Shown here: in pieces, positions 54,406-63,574 of the stretch
Layout of the letters: each line of letters opens with the position of its first letter
How positions within the stretch are numbered: the first letter of the stretch is position 1
Origin: Suttonella sp. R2A3
GTDB lineage: Bacteria; Pseudomonadota; Gammaproteobacteria; Cardiobacteriales; Cardiobacteriaceae
Assembly (NCBI RefSeq): GCF_021513215.1
Contig: NZ_CP090975.1
Coordinates: 923,501 to 987,500, forward strand
Length of the DNA stretch: 64,000 bases
Direction of reading: 5' to 3'
Position numbers and translations under genes: made by a program
Notes under the pieces: generated by a model
What the model was told of the DNA's origin: nothing
What the model saw: only the letters and a program-made list of their open reading frames with translations
Database searches by the model: none

Positions 54406-56373
54406 ATGAATCAACTTAAAGCCCAATATAAGCCGGGGTTCAATCCGGTTGTATTTATTGGCTCTGCATTTATCATCCTTGGGATCACCCTATACGCCTT
54501 TTTCCAGCCTGAAGCTGCTGGCACCCTTTTTGGTAACATTCAAAGCCATATTATTGATTTTGGTGGGTGGTTTTACATCTTATCCGTCGCGATTATCCTG
54601 ATCACCATTGTTTATTTAGGCTTTTCGCGTTTTGGGGATATCAAACTCGGTCCGGACCATGCCACCCCGGATTACAGCCGCATGACCTGGTTTGCGATGC
54701 TGTTTTCAGCCGGTATGGGGATTGGCCTGATGTTTTATGGTGTTGCCGAGCCTGTGATGCACATGCTGACCCCACCAACCGCCGAACCAGGTACTCTAGC
54801 GGCTGCTCGTGAAGCGATGAACATCACCTTTTTCCACTGGGGCTTACATGCATGGTCTATTTATGCGATTGTCGCTCTAATCTTAGCCGTATTTTCTTAT
54901 CGTCACGGGCTACCGCTAAGTTTGCGTTCTGCGCTTTATCCACTAATTGGCGACCGTATCTATGGCCGTATTGGGGATTTCGTTGATATCTTCGCGATTA
55001 TCGGTACGCTTTTTGGGGTAGCCACTTCTCTAGGTCTTGGCGTTTCACAGGTGAATGCCGGTCTACACCACATTTTCCCGGCGATTCCGATTAACGAAAA
55101 TACTCAGGCGATCTTAATTATTGCCATCACCTTGTTCGCCACGATCTCAGTAGTAAGCGGTTTGGATAAAGGGATCAAAATCCTTTCTGAAATTAACCTG
55201 GGTATGGCTGGACTCTTGATGATCTTTGTCTTGATTGCTGGCCCTACGGTTTATTTATTCCAAGCGCTGACCCAGAACCTTGGTGATTATATGTCGGGTA
55301 TTGTGCAAAAAACGTTCAACCTCTATGCCTATAACAAAACCGATTGGAGCATTGGTGGTTGGACATTGTTCTATTGGGGTTGGTGGATTGCGTGGTCACC
55401 ATTTGTCGGGATGTTTATCGCCCGCGTATCGCGCGGACGCACCATTCGTGAATTCATCACTGGTGTCCTGTTAATCCCAACCGGCTTTACCTTAGTCTGG
55501 ATGACCGTATTTGGCAACTCTGCGATTGAAATGATCACCGAACAAGGCAACCAGGCACTTGCTGATATGGTGTCAAACGATGTTTCTATCGCGCTGTTTT
55601 CGTTCTTAGAGTCTTTCCCATTATCCAGCGTCACAACCATTCTAGCGATGATTATGGTGGTCGTATTCTTTGTCACCTCATCAGACTCTGGTTCATTAGT
55701 GATCGATATCCTGGCGTGTAACGGCTCAGACAACAATCCGGTCTGGATGCGTATATTCTGGGCATTTAGTGAAGGGGTTGTCGCGATTGTCTTACTACAG
55801 ACTGCCGGAGGCCTTAGTGCTTTACAAACGATGGCTATTGCCAGCGCCCTGCCGTTCACCATCATCTTACTATTATCGATGTATGGGTTGATCAAGGTTC
55901 TGAGAGTGGACTTACACAAGCAAGACGCCCTGCGCTTTGATAACCATATGCCGCAAGGGAGCTCGGCTAAAGGTTGGCAAAATCGCTTACACAATATTAT
56001 GGACTTTCCAAGTAAGGAAAAAGTCGCTCAATTTATTGGTGACACTGCCCTGTCTGCACTGCATTCTGTACGTGATGAGATTCGCGAGAGTACACAGCTT
56101 GAAGCCAATGTCGAAGAGCTCAGTAACGATAATATTCGCCTGCATGTCGTTCATGGCGAAGCACATGACTTCGTTTATGAGGTTAAACTTGCTGAGCTGA
56201 CCGCGCCTGGCTTAGACGACGAACTTGTTGGTCATAACTACGCGCGGGCAGAGATACACCTCAACGAAGGTGGGCAAGACTATGACATTATGGGTTGGAG
56301 CGAAGACGGCATAATTAACGACGTCTTGAACCAATACCACAAACATATGTACTTCCTGCATCGTTTGGTATAA
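54406..56373 (+). CDS. BCCT-family betaine/choline transporter
   Basis: 655 aa with about 12 transmembrane helices, the family FSAGMGIGLMFYGVAEPVMH segment near residue 105, and the Trp-rich TM8 signature (GGWTLFYWGWWIAWSPFVGMFIARVSRGRTIREF). A C-terminal cytoplasmic extension of about 150 residues resembles that of BetT, the choline carrier, where it tunes osmotic response. Choline or betaine is likely; substrate not proven. Followed by a strong terminator. Confidence 0.92.
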   Translation: MNQLKAQYKPGFNPVVFIGSAFIILGITLYAFFQPEAAGTLFGNIQSHIIDFGGWFYILSVAIILITIVYLGFSRFGDIKLGPDHATPDYSRMTWFAMLFSAGMGIGLMFYGVAEPVMHMLTPPTAEPGTLAAAREAMNITFFHWGLHAWSIYAIVALILAVFSYRHGLPLSLRSALYPLIGDRIYGRIGDFVDIFAIIGTLFGVATSLGLGVSQVNAGLHHIFPAIPINENTQAILIIAITLFATISVVSGLDKGIKILSEINLGMAGLLMIFVLIAGPTVYLFQALTQNLGDYMSGIVQKTFNLYAYNKTDWSIGGWTLFYWGWWIAWSPFVGMFIARVSRGRTIREFITGVLLIPTGFTLVWMTVFGNSAIEMITEQGNQALADMVSNDVSIALFSFLESFPLSSVTTILAMIMVVVFFVTSSDSGSLVIDILACNGSDNNPVWMRIFWAFSEGVVAIVLLQTAGGLSALQTMAIASALPFTIILLLSMYGLIKVLRVDLHKQDALRFDNHMPQGSSAKGWQNRLHNIMDFPSKEKVAQFIGDTALSALHSVRDEIRESTQLEANVEELSNDNIRLHVVHGEAHDFVYEVKLAELTAPGLDDELVGHNYARAEIHLNEGGQDYDIMGWSEDGIINDVLNQYHKHMYFLHRLV

Positions 56374-56390
56374 AACCACGCAGCCTAAAA

Positions 56391-56414
56391 AAACCCGCTT
56401 CGGCGGGTTTTTTT
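56391..56414. terminator. Terminator after the BCCT gene
   Basis: AAACCCGC-TTCG-GCGGGTTT with a stable UUCG loop and T tract; the A tract in front also makes it work leftwards. Confidence 0.92.
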
Positions 56415-56468
56415 ATTATTGGGTTAAAAAGACTTAGCTTAAGAAATGGGCTTTTTAGGTGATAAACC

Positions 56469-56496
56469 AAAAAAAACCACCTTGCGGTGGTTTTTA
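56469..56496 (-). terminator. Terminator after tRNA-Ser
   Basis: On the minus strand ACCACC-GCAA-GGTGGT is followed by a T8 run, 5 bp after the tRNA CCA end. Confidence 0.85.
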
Positions 56497-56500
56497 AATC

Positions 56501-56593
56501 TGGCGGAGAGAGAGGGATTCGAACCCTCGATAGGGCTATAAACCCTATACTCCCTTAGCAGGGGAGCGCCTTCAGCCACTCGGCCACCTCTCC
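56501..56593 (-). tRNA. tRNA-Ser (anticodon GCU)
   Basis: 93 nt including an encoded CCA. The acceptor stem GGAGAGG pairs with CTCTCTCC near the 3' end, the D-loop region reads TGGCCGAGTGG, the anticodon loop CTGCTAA gives GCU for AGC/AGU codons, there is a long variable arm (TATAGGGTTTATAGCCCTAT region) typical of serine tRNAs, and a T-arm GGGTTCGAATCCC. It lies between csrA and a terminator, the common gammaproteobacterial location. Confidence 0.97.
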
Positions 56594-56680
56594 GTATGAA
56601 GGGGCGTATATTACGCAAGATAATGCTCAAGGTAAAGTAGCAGGATAAAAAAAACAAATAAGTCCCTTACTTTACGACAA

Positions 56681-56857
56681 TTATTTGTTTTTCTCTTCTT
56701 CCTGTAAGCGTTTATATACTTCTTCCCGGTGAACGCTAACTTCTTCTGGTGCTGTAATGCCTAAGCGAATCTGATTCCCTTTAACGGCTATAACAGTCAC
56801 CTTAATATCATCTTCGATGATGATTGATTCGCCAATACGTCGAGTGAGTATTAACAT
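56681..56857 (-). CDS. csrA: Carbon storage regulator CsrA
   Basis: 58 aa translating as [20 protein letters not shown], then [20 protein letters not shown] and a charged tail ([18 protein letters not shown]). It is the small dimeric RNA-binding protein that blocks GGA-containing ribosome sites and controls carbon flow, motility and virulence. Arg44 of the RNA-binding surface falls in VSVHREE. AGGAG lies upstream. Located between lysC and tRNA-Ser, as in Pseudomonas and relatives. Confidence 0.97.
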   Translation of the reverse strand: MLILTRRIGESIIIEDDIKVTVIAVKGNQIRLGITAPEEVSVHREEVYKRLQEEEKNK

Positions 56858-56956
56858 GTTCCCTATTTCTCCTACCTTCTGGCAATATTATTTTTCGAAA
56901 AGGCGTGCGATTATACGCCTTGCGTTATAAAACTCAATTTATTATTCGATCCTTTG

Positions 56957-58198
56957 TTATGCAAAACTGCTTTCTTCAACCGGTGGTTCATCCAGTTTAA
57001 ATGCGCTGTGCAGCGCGCGAACTGCAAGCTCTAAATATTTTCCATCAATCCCCACAGAGATTTTAATCTCCGAGGTACTGATCATGCGAATATTGACTCC
57101 TTCCTTAGCAAGCGCTGCGAACATTGTGCTCGCGACAGCAGTATGTGAGCGCATACCCACGCCAACCACCGATACTTTCGCAATATTCGATCCTTCGATC
57201 TTTACCCCTTCGACATCAGAAAGATGTTCTTGGAGCACCTCTACCGTGGCGTCATAATCCGCACGCGGGACGGTGAAGGTAAAGTCGGTCTTACCACGCT
57301 CGCCGATATTTTGAATGATCATATCGACGTTAATATTTGCATCACCAACTGGCCCTAAAATTTTATACGCAATGCCCGGCTCATCTGGCACATCAACCAC
57401 ATTGATTTGTGCCTCGTCGCGGCTAAAAGCAATACCACGCACAATCGCTGATTCCACTGCATTCTCCTCTTCTAAACTAATTAGTGTTCCCTCGCCTTCT
57501 TCAAAAGAAGACAGTACCCTCAGGGGGACTTGATATTTACCGGCAAATTCTACCGCACGAATTTGCAAAACTTTAGAGCCTAAACTCGCCATTTCCAGCA
57601 TTTCTTCAAAGGTAATCCGATCCAGCTTGCGTGCTCGACGCTCGACGCGTGGATCGGTGGTATACACCCCATCCACATCGGTGTAAATCTGACATTCATC
57701 GGCTTTTAATGCTGCCGCTAAAGCGACTGCTGTGGTATCCGAGCCACCCCGACCAAGGGTAGTAATATTACCATCAGGATCAACACCTTGGAAGCCCGCA
57801 ACCACCACCACACGCCCTAAAGATAAATCATTACGAATCTTTTCATGGTCAATGTGGGTAATGCGTGCTTTGGTATAAGCACGATCAGTATGAATCGCCA
57901 CCTGCGTCCCGGTATAAGACACCGCCGGATAGCCACGTTTATTAAGCGCCATCGCCAGCAATGACATGGAGGCTTGCTCCCCACTGGAGAGCAACACATC
58001 AAGTTCACGCGGGGTTGGGCGTTCGCTAATATCTTTAGCGAGACCCAGTAAGCGGTTGGTTTCGCCACTCATCGCTGAAACCACCACCACAATATCATTA
58101 CCTGCTTTGCGTGCTTTCACCAAACGCTCAGCAACGTTTTCAATACGCTCAACCGAGCCCATCGAAGTACCGCCATATTTATGTACGATTAACGCCAT
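56957..58198 (-). CDS. lysC: Aspartokinase
   Basis: 413 aa, the monofunctional aspartate kinase size. VHKYGGTSMGSVERI at the N terminus, LGRGGSDTTAVALAAAL, and two C-terminal ACT domains (about 265-400) that bind lysine and/or threonine. It makes aspartyl phosphate for lysine, threonine, methionine and diaminopimelate. Immediately downstream of alaS (3 bp) in the recA-recX-alaS-lysC-csrA run. Confidence 0.96.
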   Translation of the reverse strand: MALIVHKYGGTSMGSVERIENVAERLVKARKAGNDIVVVVSAMSGETNRLLGLAKDISERPTPRELDVLLSSGEQASMSLLAMALNKRGYPAVSYTGTQVAIHTDRAYTKARITHIDHEKIRNDLSLGRVVVVAGFQGVDPDGNITTLGRGGSDTTAVALAAALKADECQIYTDVDGVYTTDPRVERRARKLDRITFEEMLEMASLGSKVLQIRAVEFAGKYQVPLRVLSSFEEGEGTLISLEEENAVESAIVRGIAFSRDEAQINVVDVPDEPGIAYKILGPVGDANINVDMIIQNIGERGKTDFTFTVPRADYDATVEVLQEHLSDVEGVKIEGSNIAKVSVVGVGMRSHTAVASTMFAALAKEGVNIRMISTSEIKISVGIDGKYLELAVRALHSAFKLDEPPVEESSFA

Positions 58199-58201
58199 TG
58201 T

Positions 58202-60844
58202 CTATCCTTCTTGCTTAAGCACATCAGCAACTGCTGCTAAGGCATCCGATAATGCTGCGGGATTTTTACCACCGGCCTGCGCAAAATCAGGACGTCCACC
58301 GCCCTTGCCATCAATATAGGTCGCCAGTGTTTTAATCAATTGCCCTGCGTGTAAGCCTTGAGCATTCTTTGCCACACTCGCCACCAGACGCGCGGTTTCC
58401 TCTTCTGCGCTACCAAGCACCACCAAATCTACTTGATGCTTGTCACGCAGCTGATCTGCGCTATCACGCAACGTTGCATTATCCAACCCGTCACGCTGTA
58501 GCGCAATATAGCGCCAACCTGCGGCTTCTTGCACGTCAATTTCCGCGCTACTGCCGCCTGAGGCCAGTTGACGTTTGAGCTGCTGGGTTTCTTTTTCTAG
58601 CACTTTCAGCTGTTGCTGAAGTTGTTCGATGCGTTCCGGTAAATGTGCTGGATCGGTTTTTAACGCCGCTGATGCTTGCATCGTCAACGCTTCATCGTCT
58701 TGCATTTGCTTGAGTGTCACTAAGCCGGCAGTCGCCTCAATACGCCGCACACCCGCTGACACCGAACTTTGACTGATAATTTTAACCATCCCGATTTCAC
58801 CGGTGCGCGCGACATGCGTCCCACCGCACAGCTCGATCGAATAATTATCCTCGCCCATACTGATCACACGCACCACATCGCCGTATTTTTCACCAAACAG
58901 CGCCATCGCGCCTTTAGCTTTCGCCTCATCGATCGAGAGTTCCTCGATCGTCACCGGCACATCATAAAGAACTTGCGTATTGATCCGCTGTTCAATCTCG
59001 TGTAACTGTTCCGCGCTAACGATACCATCGTGGGCAAAATCAAAACGCGTCACACGCTCATTAACCAACGACCCTTTTTGCTGCACATGATCACCCAGCA
59101 CCTCACGCAGTGCTTTGTGTAATAAGTGGGTGGCTGAATGGTGGCGTTTAATCGCTGTGCGGCGCGTGGCATCAATTTCAGCGCCCACCTGCGCACCACA
59201 ACTCAAGCTGCCTTGTTGCATATAGCCATAATGGAGATAGGTATCGCCTTGTTTTTGTGTATCTTCAACACAAAAATCACCTTCGGCGCAGCGTAATACG
59301 CCGATATCGCCCACCTGACCACCAGACTCACCATAAAATGGGGTGCTATTAAGTACCACAACCCCTTGCTGGCCTTCATTAAGCGCTGGCGCCTCTTCGT
59401 CATCAACAAAAATTTGCTGTACCTGTGCGTCAAGATGTGTTTCATCATAACCGGCAAACGCGGTTTTACCGTGTGTCGCAAGTGCTTTGCCGGCTTTAAA
59501 TTTACCAGCCGCTTTCGCGGTTTCTCGTTGGACTTGCATCGCCTGCTCATAACCCGCCATATCGAGCGCCAGGCCACGTTCACGCGCAATATCCGCGGTT
59601 AGATCGACCGGGAAACCGTAGGTATCATAAAGTTTAAAAACGGTCTCACCATCAATCGTTTCACCAGAAAGCCCTTCAAGCGCTTTTTCCAACACACCCA
59701 TGCCATCATCAAGCGTGCGTGCAAAGCGTTCTTCTTCGCGCAACACCGCCTGGGTAATCCGTTGTTCTGCCTTGATGATTTCTGGATACGCTTCGCCCAT
59801 TTCTGAGACAACCGTGCGCACCAGCTGATGGAAAAATGGCTGCTTTTGTCCGAGTTTATGTCCGTGGCGAATTGCGCGGCGCATGATCCGGCGCAGCACA
59901 TAATCGCGCCCTTCTTTGCCTGGCAAAACCCCATCAACCATCAAAAATACCGTCGAGCGAATATGATCGGCGATCACTTTCAGCGAGTTATGCGTTTTAT
60001 CATCGTAGCCAGTGGCTTGTGCTGCCGCTGAGATCAGCGCTTGAAAGATATCAATCTCATAGTTCGAATGCACGTGTTGCATCACCGCTGCCATGCGTTC
60101 TAAGCCCATGCCGGTATCAATCGAAGGCTTAGGCAGCGGCTTCATTGTCCCGCTAATGTCGCGCTCAAATTGCATGAAGACCAGATTCCAAATCTCAATA
60201 TAGCGATCACCGTCTTCATCTGGTGAGCCCGGTGGCCCGCCCCAGACGTCCGGCCCATGATCGTAGAAAATTTCCGAGCACGGCCCGCAAGGTCCAGTAT
60301 CACCCATTGCCCAGAAATTATCCGACTCATAGCGCGCCTTGCCTGACTTATCGCCAATACGCACAATCCGTTCGACCGGCACGCCAATATCGTCACGCCA
60401 AATGTTAAATGCCTCATCGTCATCAGCATAAACCGTCACCCAAAGTTTCTCCTCGGGCAGGCCATAGACCTTAGTAATCAAGTCCCAAGCGTAGCGAATT
60501 GCCTCAGCTTTGAAGTAATCCCCAAAGCTGAAATTACCCATCATCTCGAAAAAAGTATGGTGGCGCGCGGTATAACCAACATTTTCTAAATCATTGTGTT
60601 TGCCGCCTGCACGCACGCAACGCTGCGCAGAAACCGCACGTTGGTAATCTCGCACCTCGAGTCCAGTAAAGACATCTTTAAAGGGCACCATCCCGGCGTT
60701 GGTAAAGAGCAAGGTTGGATCATTGCCTGGCACTAGCGAAGCAGAGTGCACCGCTTTATGGCCACGGTCAGCAAAAAATTCAATAAATGTACGACGGATG
60801 TCGGCTGTGGTGGTTATCGGTTTAGTCGTCATGGTGAATGGCAT
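58202..60844 (-). CDS. alaS: Alanyl-tRNA synthetase
   Basis: 880 aa (E. coli 876). Class II catalytic core (HKAVHSASLVPGNDPTLLFTNAGM, GYTARHHTFFEMMGNFSFGDYF), editing domain (HSATHLLHKALREVLG, CGGTHVARTGEIG) and C-terminal coiled coil/C-Ala. An ATG at 60832 is an equally plausible start ([16 protein letters not shown]); either overlaps the end of recX. No ribosome site is obvious, consistent with coupling to recX. Confidence 0.96.
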   Translation of the reverse strand: MPFTMTTKPITTTADIRRTFIEFFADRGHKAVHSASLVPGNDPTLLFTNAGMVPFKDVFTGLEVRDYQRAVSAQRCVRAGGKHNDLENVGYTARHHTFFEMMGNFSFGDYFKAEAIRYAWDLITKVYGLPEEKLWVTVYADDDEAFNIWRDDIGVPVERIVRIGDKSGKARYESDNFWAMGDTGPCGPCSEIFYDHGPDVWGGPPGSPDEDGDRYIEIWNLVFMQFERDISGTMKPLPKPSIDTGMGLERMAAVMQHVHSNYEIDIFQALISAAAQATGYDDKTHNSLKVIADHIRSTVFLMVDGVLPGKEGRDYVLRRIMRRAIRHGHKLGQKQPFFHQLVRTVVSEMGEAYPEIIKAEQRITQAVLREEERFARTLDDGMGVLEKALEGLSGETIDGETVFKLYDTYGFPVDLTADIARERGLALDMAGYEQAMQVQRETAKAAGKFKAGKALATHGKTAFAGYDETHLDAQVQQIFVDDEEAPALNEGQQGVVVLNSTPFYGESGGQVGDIGVLRCAEGDFCVEDTQKQGDTYLHYGYMQQGSLSCGAQVGAEIDATRRTAIKRHHSATHLLHKALREVLGDHVQQKGSLVNERVTRFDFAHDGIVSAEQLHEIEQRINTQVLYDVPVTIEELSIDEAKAKGAMALFGEKYGDVVRVISMGEDNYSIELCGGTHVARTGEIGMVKIISQSSVSAGVRRIEATAGLVTLKQMQDDEALTMQASAALKTDPAHLPERIEQLQQQLKVLEKETQQLKRQLASGGSSAEIDVQEAAGWRYIALQRDGLDNATLRDSADQLRDKHQVDLVVLGSAEEETARLVASVAKNAQGLHAGQLIKTLATYIDGKGGGRPDFAQAGGKNPAALSDALAAVADVLKQEG

Positions 60845-61262
60845 GGTTAATCTGGTCGAAAGAAAAGCCGCGCCCGGCCAAAAAACGCTGACATTTTGCC
60901 AGCGCTTTTGCCTCCTGCGGCGGTTTGGCGTATTTTTTCGCGAACGCCTGTCGCGCTAAATCATAGAAATCGTATTCATCTAAAGCGGCATTGATCCATT
61001 GCTCGTCAACCCCGTTTTGGCGCAAACTTTGGCGAATAAACAGCGCCCCTTTGCCTCGTGCTACCGCACTGCGGGTATAGCTTTGAGCGTAGCGTTCATC
61101 GCTTTGCCAGTTATCCTCGGTTAGGCGATCGAGCACCTCACGCACCTCATCCGGCTCAAATTGACTGCTGAATTTATCGAGCAGTTCTTGATAGCCATAC
61201 TCACGTCGTGCGAGGGCGGTGAGCATTTTTCGCTCAATCGCTTGCTGAGAATCGTCAGTCAT
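60822..61262 (-). CDS. recX: RecX regulatory protein
   Basis: 146 aa of three-helix RecX repeats ([65 protein letters not shown]). It modulates RecA filament growth. It overlaps the recA stop by 8 nt and alaS at its end, the standard recA-recX pairing. Confidence 0.95.
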   Translation of the reverse strand: MTDDSQQAIERKMLTALARREYGYQELLDKFSSQFEPDEVREVLDRLTEDNWQSDERYAQSYTRSAVARGKGALFIRQSLRQNGVDEQWINAALDEYDFYDLARQAFAKKYAKPPQEAKALAKCQRFLAGRGFSFDQINHAIHHDD

Positions 61263-62292
61263 CGCTAAGTGGCGTGGTTTCCGGTAGGTCGCTCACCTGA
61301 TCTGAGCCAATCAGTTTTTCGCGCAATTGCGCCTCGATATTATTGGCGACATCAGGATGTTCGTTTAAAAACGCGCGAACCTTTTCTTTACCTTGACCAA
61401 TTTTATCACCTTGGTAGCTATACCAAGCGCCTGATTTATCAATCAAGCCATGATCGACGCCAAGCTGAATAATCTCGCCACTGCGCGAAATGCCTTCGCC
61501 ATAGAGGATCTCAAATTCTGCCTGTTTAAATGGTGGTGACACTTTATTTTTCACCACTTTAACTCGCGTCTGGTTACCTAATATCTCATCGCCATCTTTA
61601 ACCGCACCAATGCGACGAATATCCATACGCACTGAAGAATAGAATTTTAAGGCATTACCACCGGTAGTCGTTTCAGGTGAACCAAACATCACGCCAATTT
61701 TCATCCGGATTTGGTTAATGAAAATCACCAAAGTATTGGCGCGTTTAATATTAGCGGTCAACTTACGCAACGCCTGGCTCATCAAGCGCGCTTGCAGGCC
61801 CATGTGCGAATCACCCATTTCCCCTTCAATTTCCGCTTTCGGGGTCAGCGCGGCAACCGAGTCAACGACAATCACAGAAAACGCGCCAGAGCGCACCAAA
61901 GCATCGGTAATCTCCAACGCTTGCTCACCAGTATCGGGCTGAGTGATATAGAGGTTTTCAGTATCCACGCCAAGCTTTTTCGCATAAATCGGATCAAGCG
62001 CGTGCTCGGCGTCAATAAACGCTGCGGTTCCGCCTTGTTTTTGCGCTTCAGCGATCACTTGTAGGGTAAGCGTAGTTTTACCCGAAGATTCTGGGCCGTA
62101 GATCTCGACAATGCGCCCTAACGGCAACCCACCAATCCCCAAAGCAATATCCAAACCCAGCGAGCCAGTCGAAACTGCTGGAATATTGGTTTGCGCCGGC
62201 TGGTCACCCAAACGCATCACCGTGCCTTTGCCATATTGCTTATCAAGCTGCTTAAGCACCGCATCAAGCGCTTTTTTCTGGTCGTCGTTCAT
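61255..62292 (-). CDS. recA: Recombinase RecA
   Basis: 345-aa ATP-dependent strand-exchange protein and SOS coprotease. Walker [11 protein letters not shown] (about 67), Walker [11 protein letters not shown] (about 140), L1 [21 protein letters not shown], and L2 [17 protein letters not shown] are intact. The ATG at 62292 (AGGA upstream) gives the usual [21 protein letters not shown] start. I saw no canonical CTGT-N8-ACAG LexA site upstream. Confidence 0.98.
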   Translation of the reverse strand: MNDDQKKALDAVLKQLDKQYGKGTVMRLGDQPAQTNIPAVSTGSLGLDIALGIGGLPLGRIVEIYGPESSGKTTLTLQVIAEAQKQGGTAAFIDAEHALDPIYAKKLGVDTENLYITQPDTGEQALEITDALVRSGAFSVIVVDSVAALTPKAEIEGEMGDSHMGLQARLMSQALRKLTANIKRANTLVIFINQIRMKIGVMFGSPETTTGGNALKFYSSVRMDIRRIGAVKDGDEILGNQTRVKVVKNKVSPPFKQAEFEILYGEGISRSGEIIQLGVDHGLIDKSGAWYSYQGDKIGQGKEKVRAFLNEHPDVANNIEAQLREKLIGSDQVSDLPETTPLSDD

Positions 62293-62475
62293 TGCTTCAA
62301 TCCTGATGGTTGCAGGCGTCATACACGCCAAATTCATAATCATAACACACTCTCAATCGAGACAATAAGCTGAGCTATATTAATTCAAAAAAAACTTAAC
62401 AATCGTTTGTTTAATCGAAAAAATAACCCATTTTTAAACGACATAAAACACTATAAAGATCCACTTAGCTCACCC

Positions 62476-62504
62476 TTACTCGCCATGGTCAACAATGTTA
62501 TAAT
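62476..62504 (+). promoter_or_regulatory. Candidate promoter for the mevalonate genes
   Basis: A weak -35 TTACTC and a perfect TATAAT are 17 bp apart, 30 bp before the HMG-CoA reductase ATG. There is no good ribosome site before that ATG. Confidence 0.45.
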
Positions 62505-62533
62505 TAACCCTTTAAATGTAAACACGCACGCCC

Positions 62534-63574
62534 ATGCCCACACCGCATCAAACGCCTATTCCCACTCAATGGGTCGGTCCTATTCATATAATTGGTAACG
62601 CGATTAACGACGAAGTACGCGTACCGCTTGCGACTTACGAAACCCCACTCTGGCCATCCACTGGTCGTGGCGCAAAAATATCACGTCTTTGTGGCGGCAT
62701 TCGCGCCACAGTGGTTGATGAACGTATGACCCGTTCGATTGTCCTTGAAGCGGCTAACGCACAAGAAGCCTACGACGCTTTACAAGCGATCCAAGGCAAT
62801 CAGGCTTTATATACTGAGGCGGTTGCAGAAACCAGCCGTTTTGCGCGTCTACTCGATATGCACAGCCAGATCGTTGGCAACCTATTATTCCTGCGCTTTG
62901 AGTGCGCCACCGGCGATGCCTCAGGACACAATATGGTCACCAAGGCTGCCGATGCCTTAATTGCGCTGATTCTTGAGCGCCACCCTGAGCTAGGCTACGG
63001 CTCGATTTCCGGTAATTACTGCATTGATAAAAAAGCCAGTGCGGTCAATGGTATTTTGGGTCGTGGTAAAAATGTGGTTGCTGAAATCACGATTCCCCGT
63101 GAGATATGCGAAAAACGCTTACGCACCACGCCTGAAAAGATGCTGACACTCAACACGCGCAAAAATCATATTGGTAGCAATATCGCCGGCAGTTTACGCA
63201 GCGCGAACGCCCATTTTGCCAATATGTTGCTCGCGTTTTATCTTGCCACTGGACAAGATGCCGCCAATATCATTGAAGGCTCACAAGGAATTGTGCACAC
63301 TGAGATTCGCGACGACGCGCTCTATTTTTCCTGCACCCTACCCAACCTGATTGTTGGCACAGTCGGTAATGGCAAAGGACAGGGGTTAGAAATCGTTGAA
63401 GATCACTTAACTGAGCTTGGCTGTCGTGAAGCACGCGAACCCGGCGCGAATGCCCGTCGTTTAGCCGCCATTTGCGCCGCCACTGTCCTTTGTGGTGAAT
63501 TATCTTTACTCGCTGCACAAACTAATCCCGGGGAGCTGATGCGTTCACACATCGCTATGGAGCGCCACGGATGA
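62534..63574 (+). CDS. Hydroxymethylglutaryl-CoA reductase
   Basis: 346 aa. It reduces HMG-CoA to mevalonate, the committed step of the mevalonate pathway. Motifs: ATYETPLWPSTGRGAK, ECATGDASGHNMVTKAADA (HMG-CoA binding), GNYCIDKKASAVNGILGRGK with the catalytic Lys, ATGQDAANIIEGSQG with the catalytic Asp, LIVGTVGNGKG, and the terminal catalytic His in LMRSHIAMERHG. The DKK and GTVG segments look closer to NADPH-dependent class I enzymes than to class II degradative ones. The stop overlaps the IPP isomerase start (ATGA). Confidence 0.93.
   Translation: MPTPHQTPIPTQWVGPIHIIGNAINDEVRVPLATYETPLWPSTGRGAKISRLCGGIRATVVDERMTRSIVLEAANAQEAYDALQAIQGNQALYTEAVAETSRFARLLDMHSQIVGNLLFLRFECATGDASGHNMVTKAADALIALILERHPELGYGSISGNYCIDKKASAVNGILGRGKNVVAEITIPREICEKRLRTTPEKMLTLNTRKNHIGSNIAGSLRSANAHFANMLLAFYLATGQDAANIIEGSQGIVHTEIRDDALYFSCTLPNLIVGTVGNGKGQGLEIVEDHLTELGCREAREPGANARRLAAICAATVLCGELSLLAAQTNPGELMRSHIAMERHG

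Noticed and set aside
62293-62420. LexA box upstream of recA
   Set aside because: No CTGT-N8-ACAG or close variant was found by eye; a divergent LexA motif cannot be ruled out.
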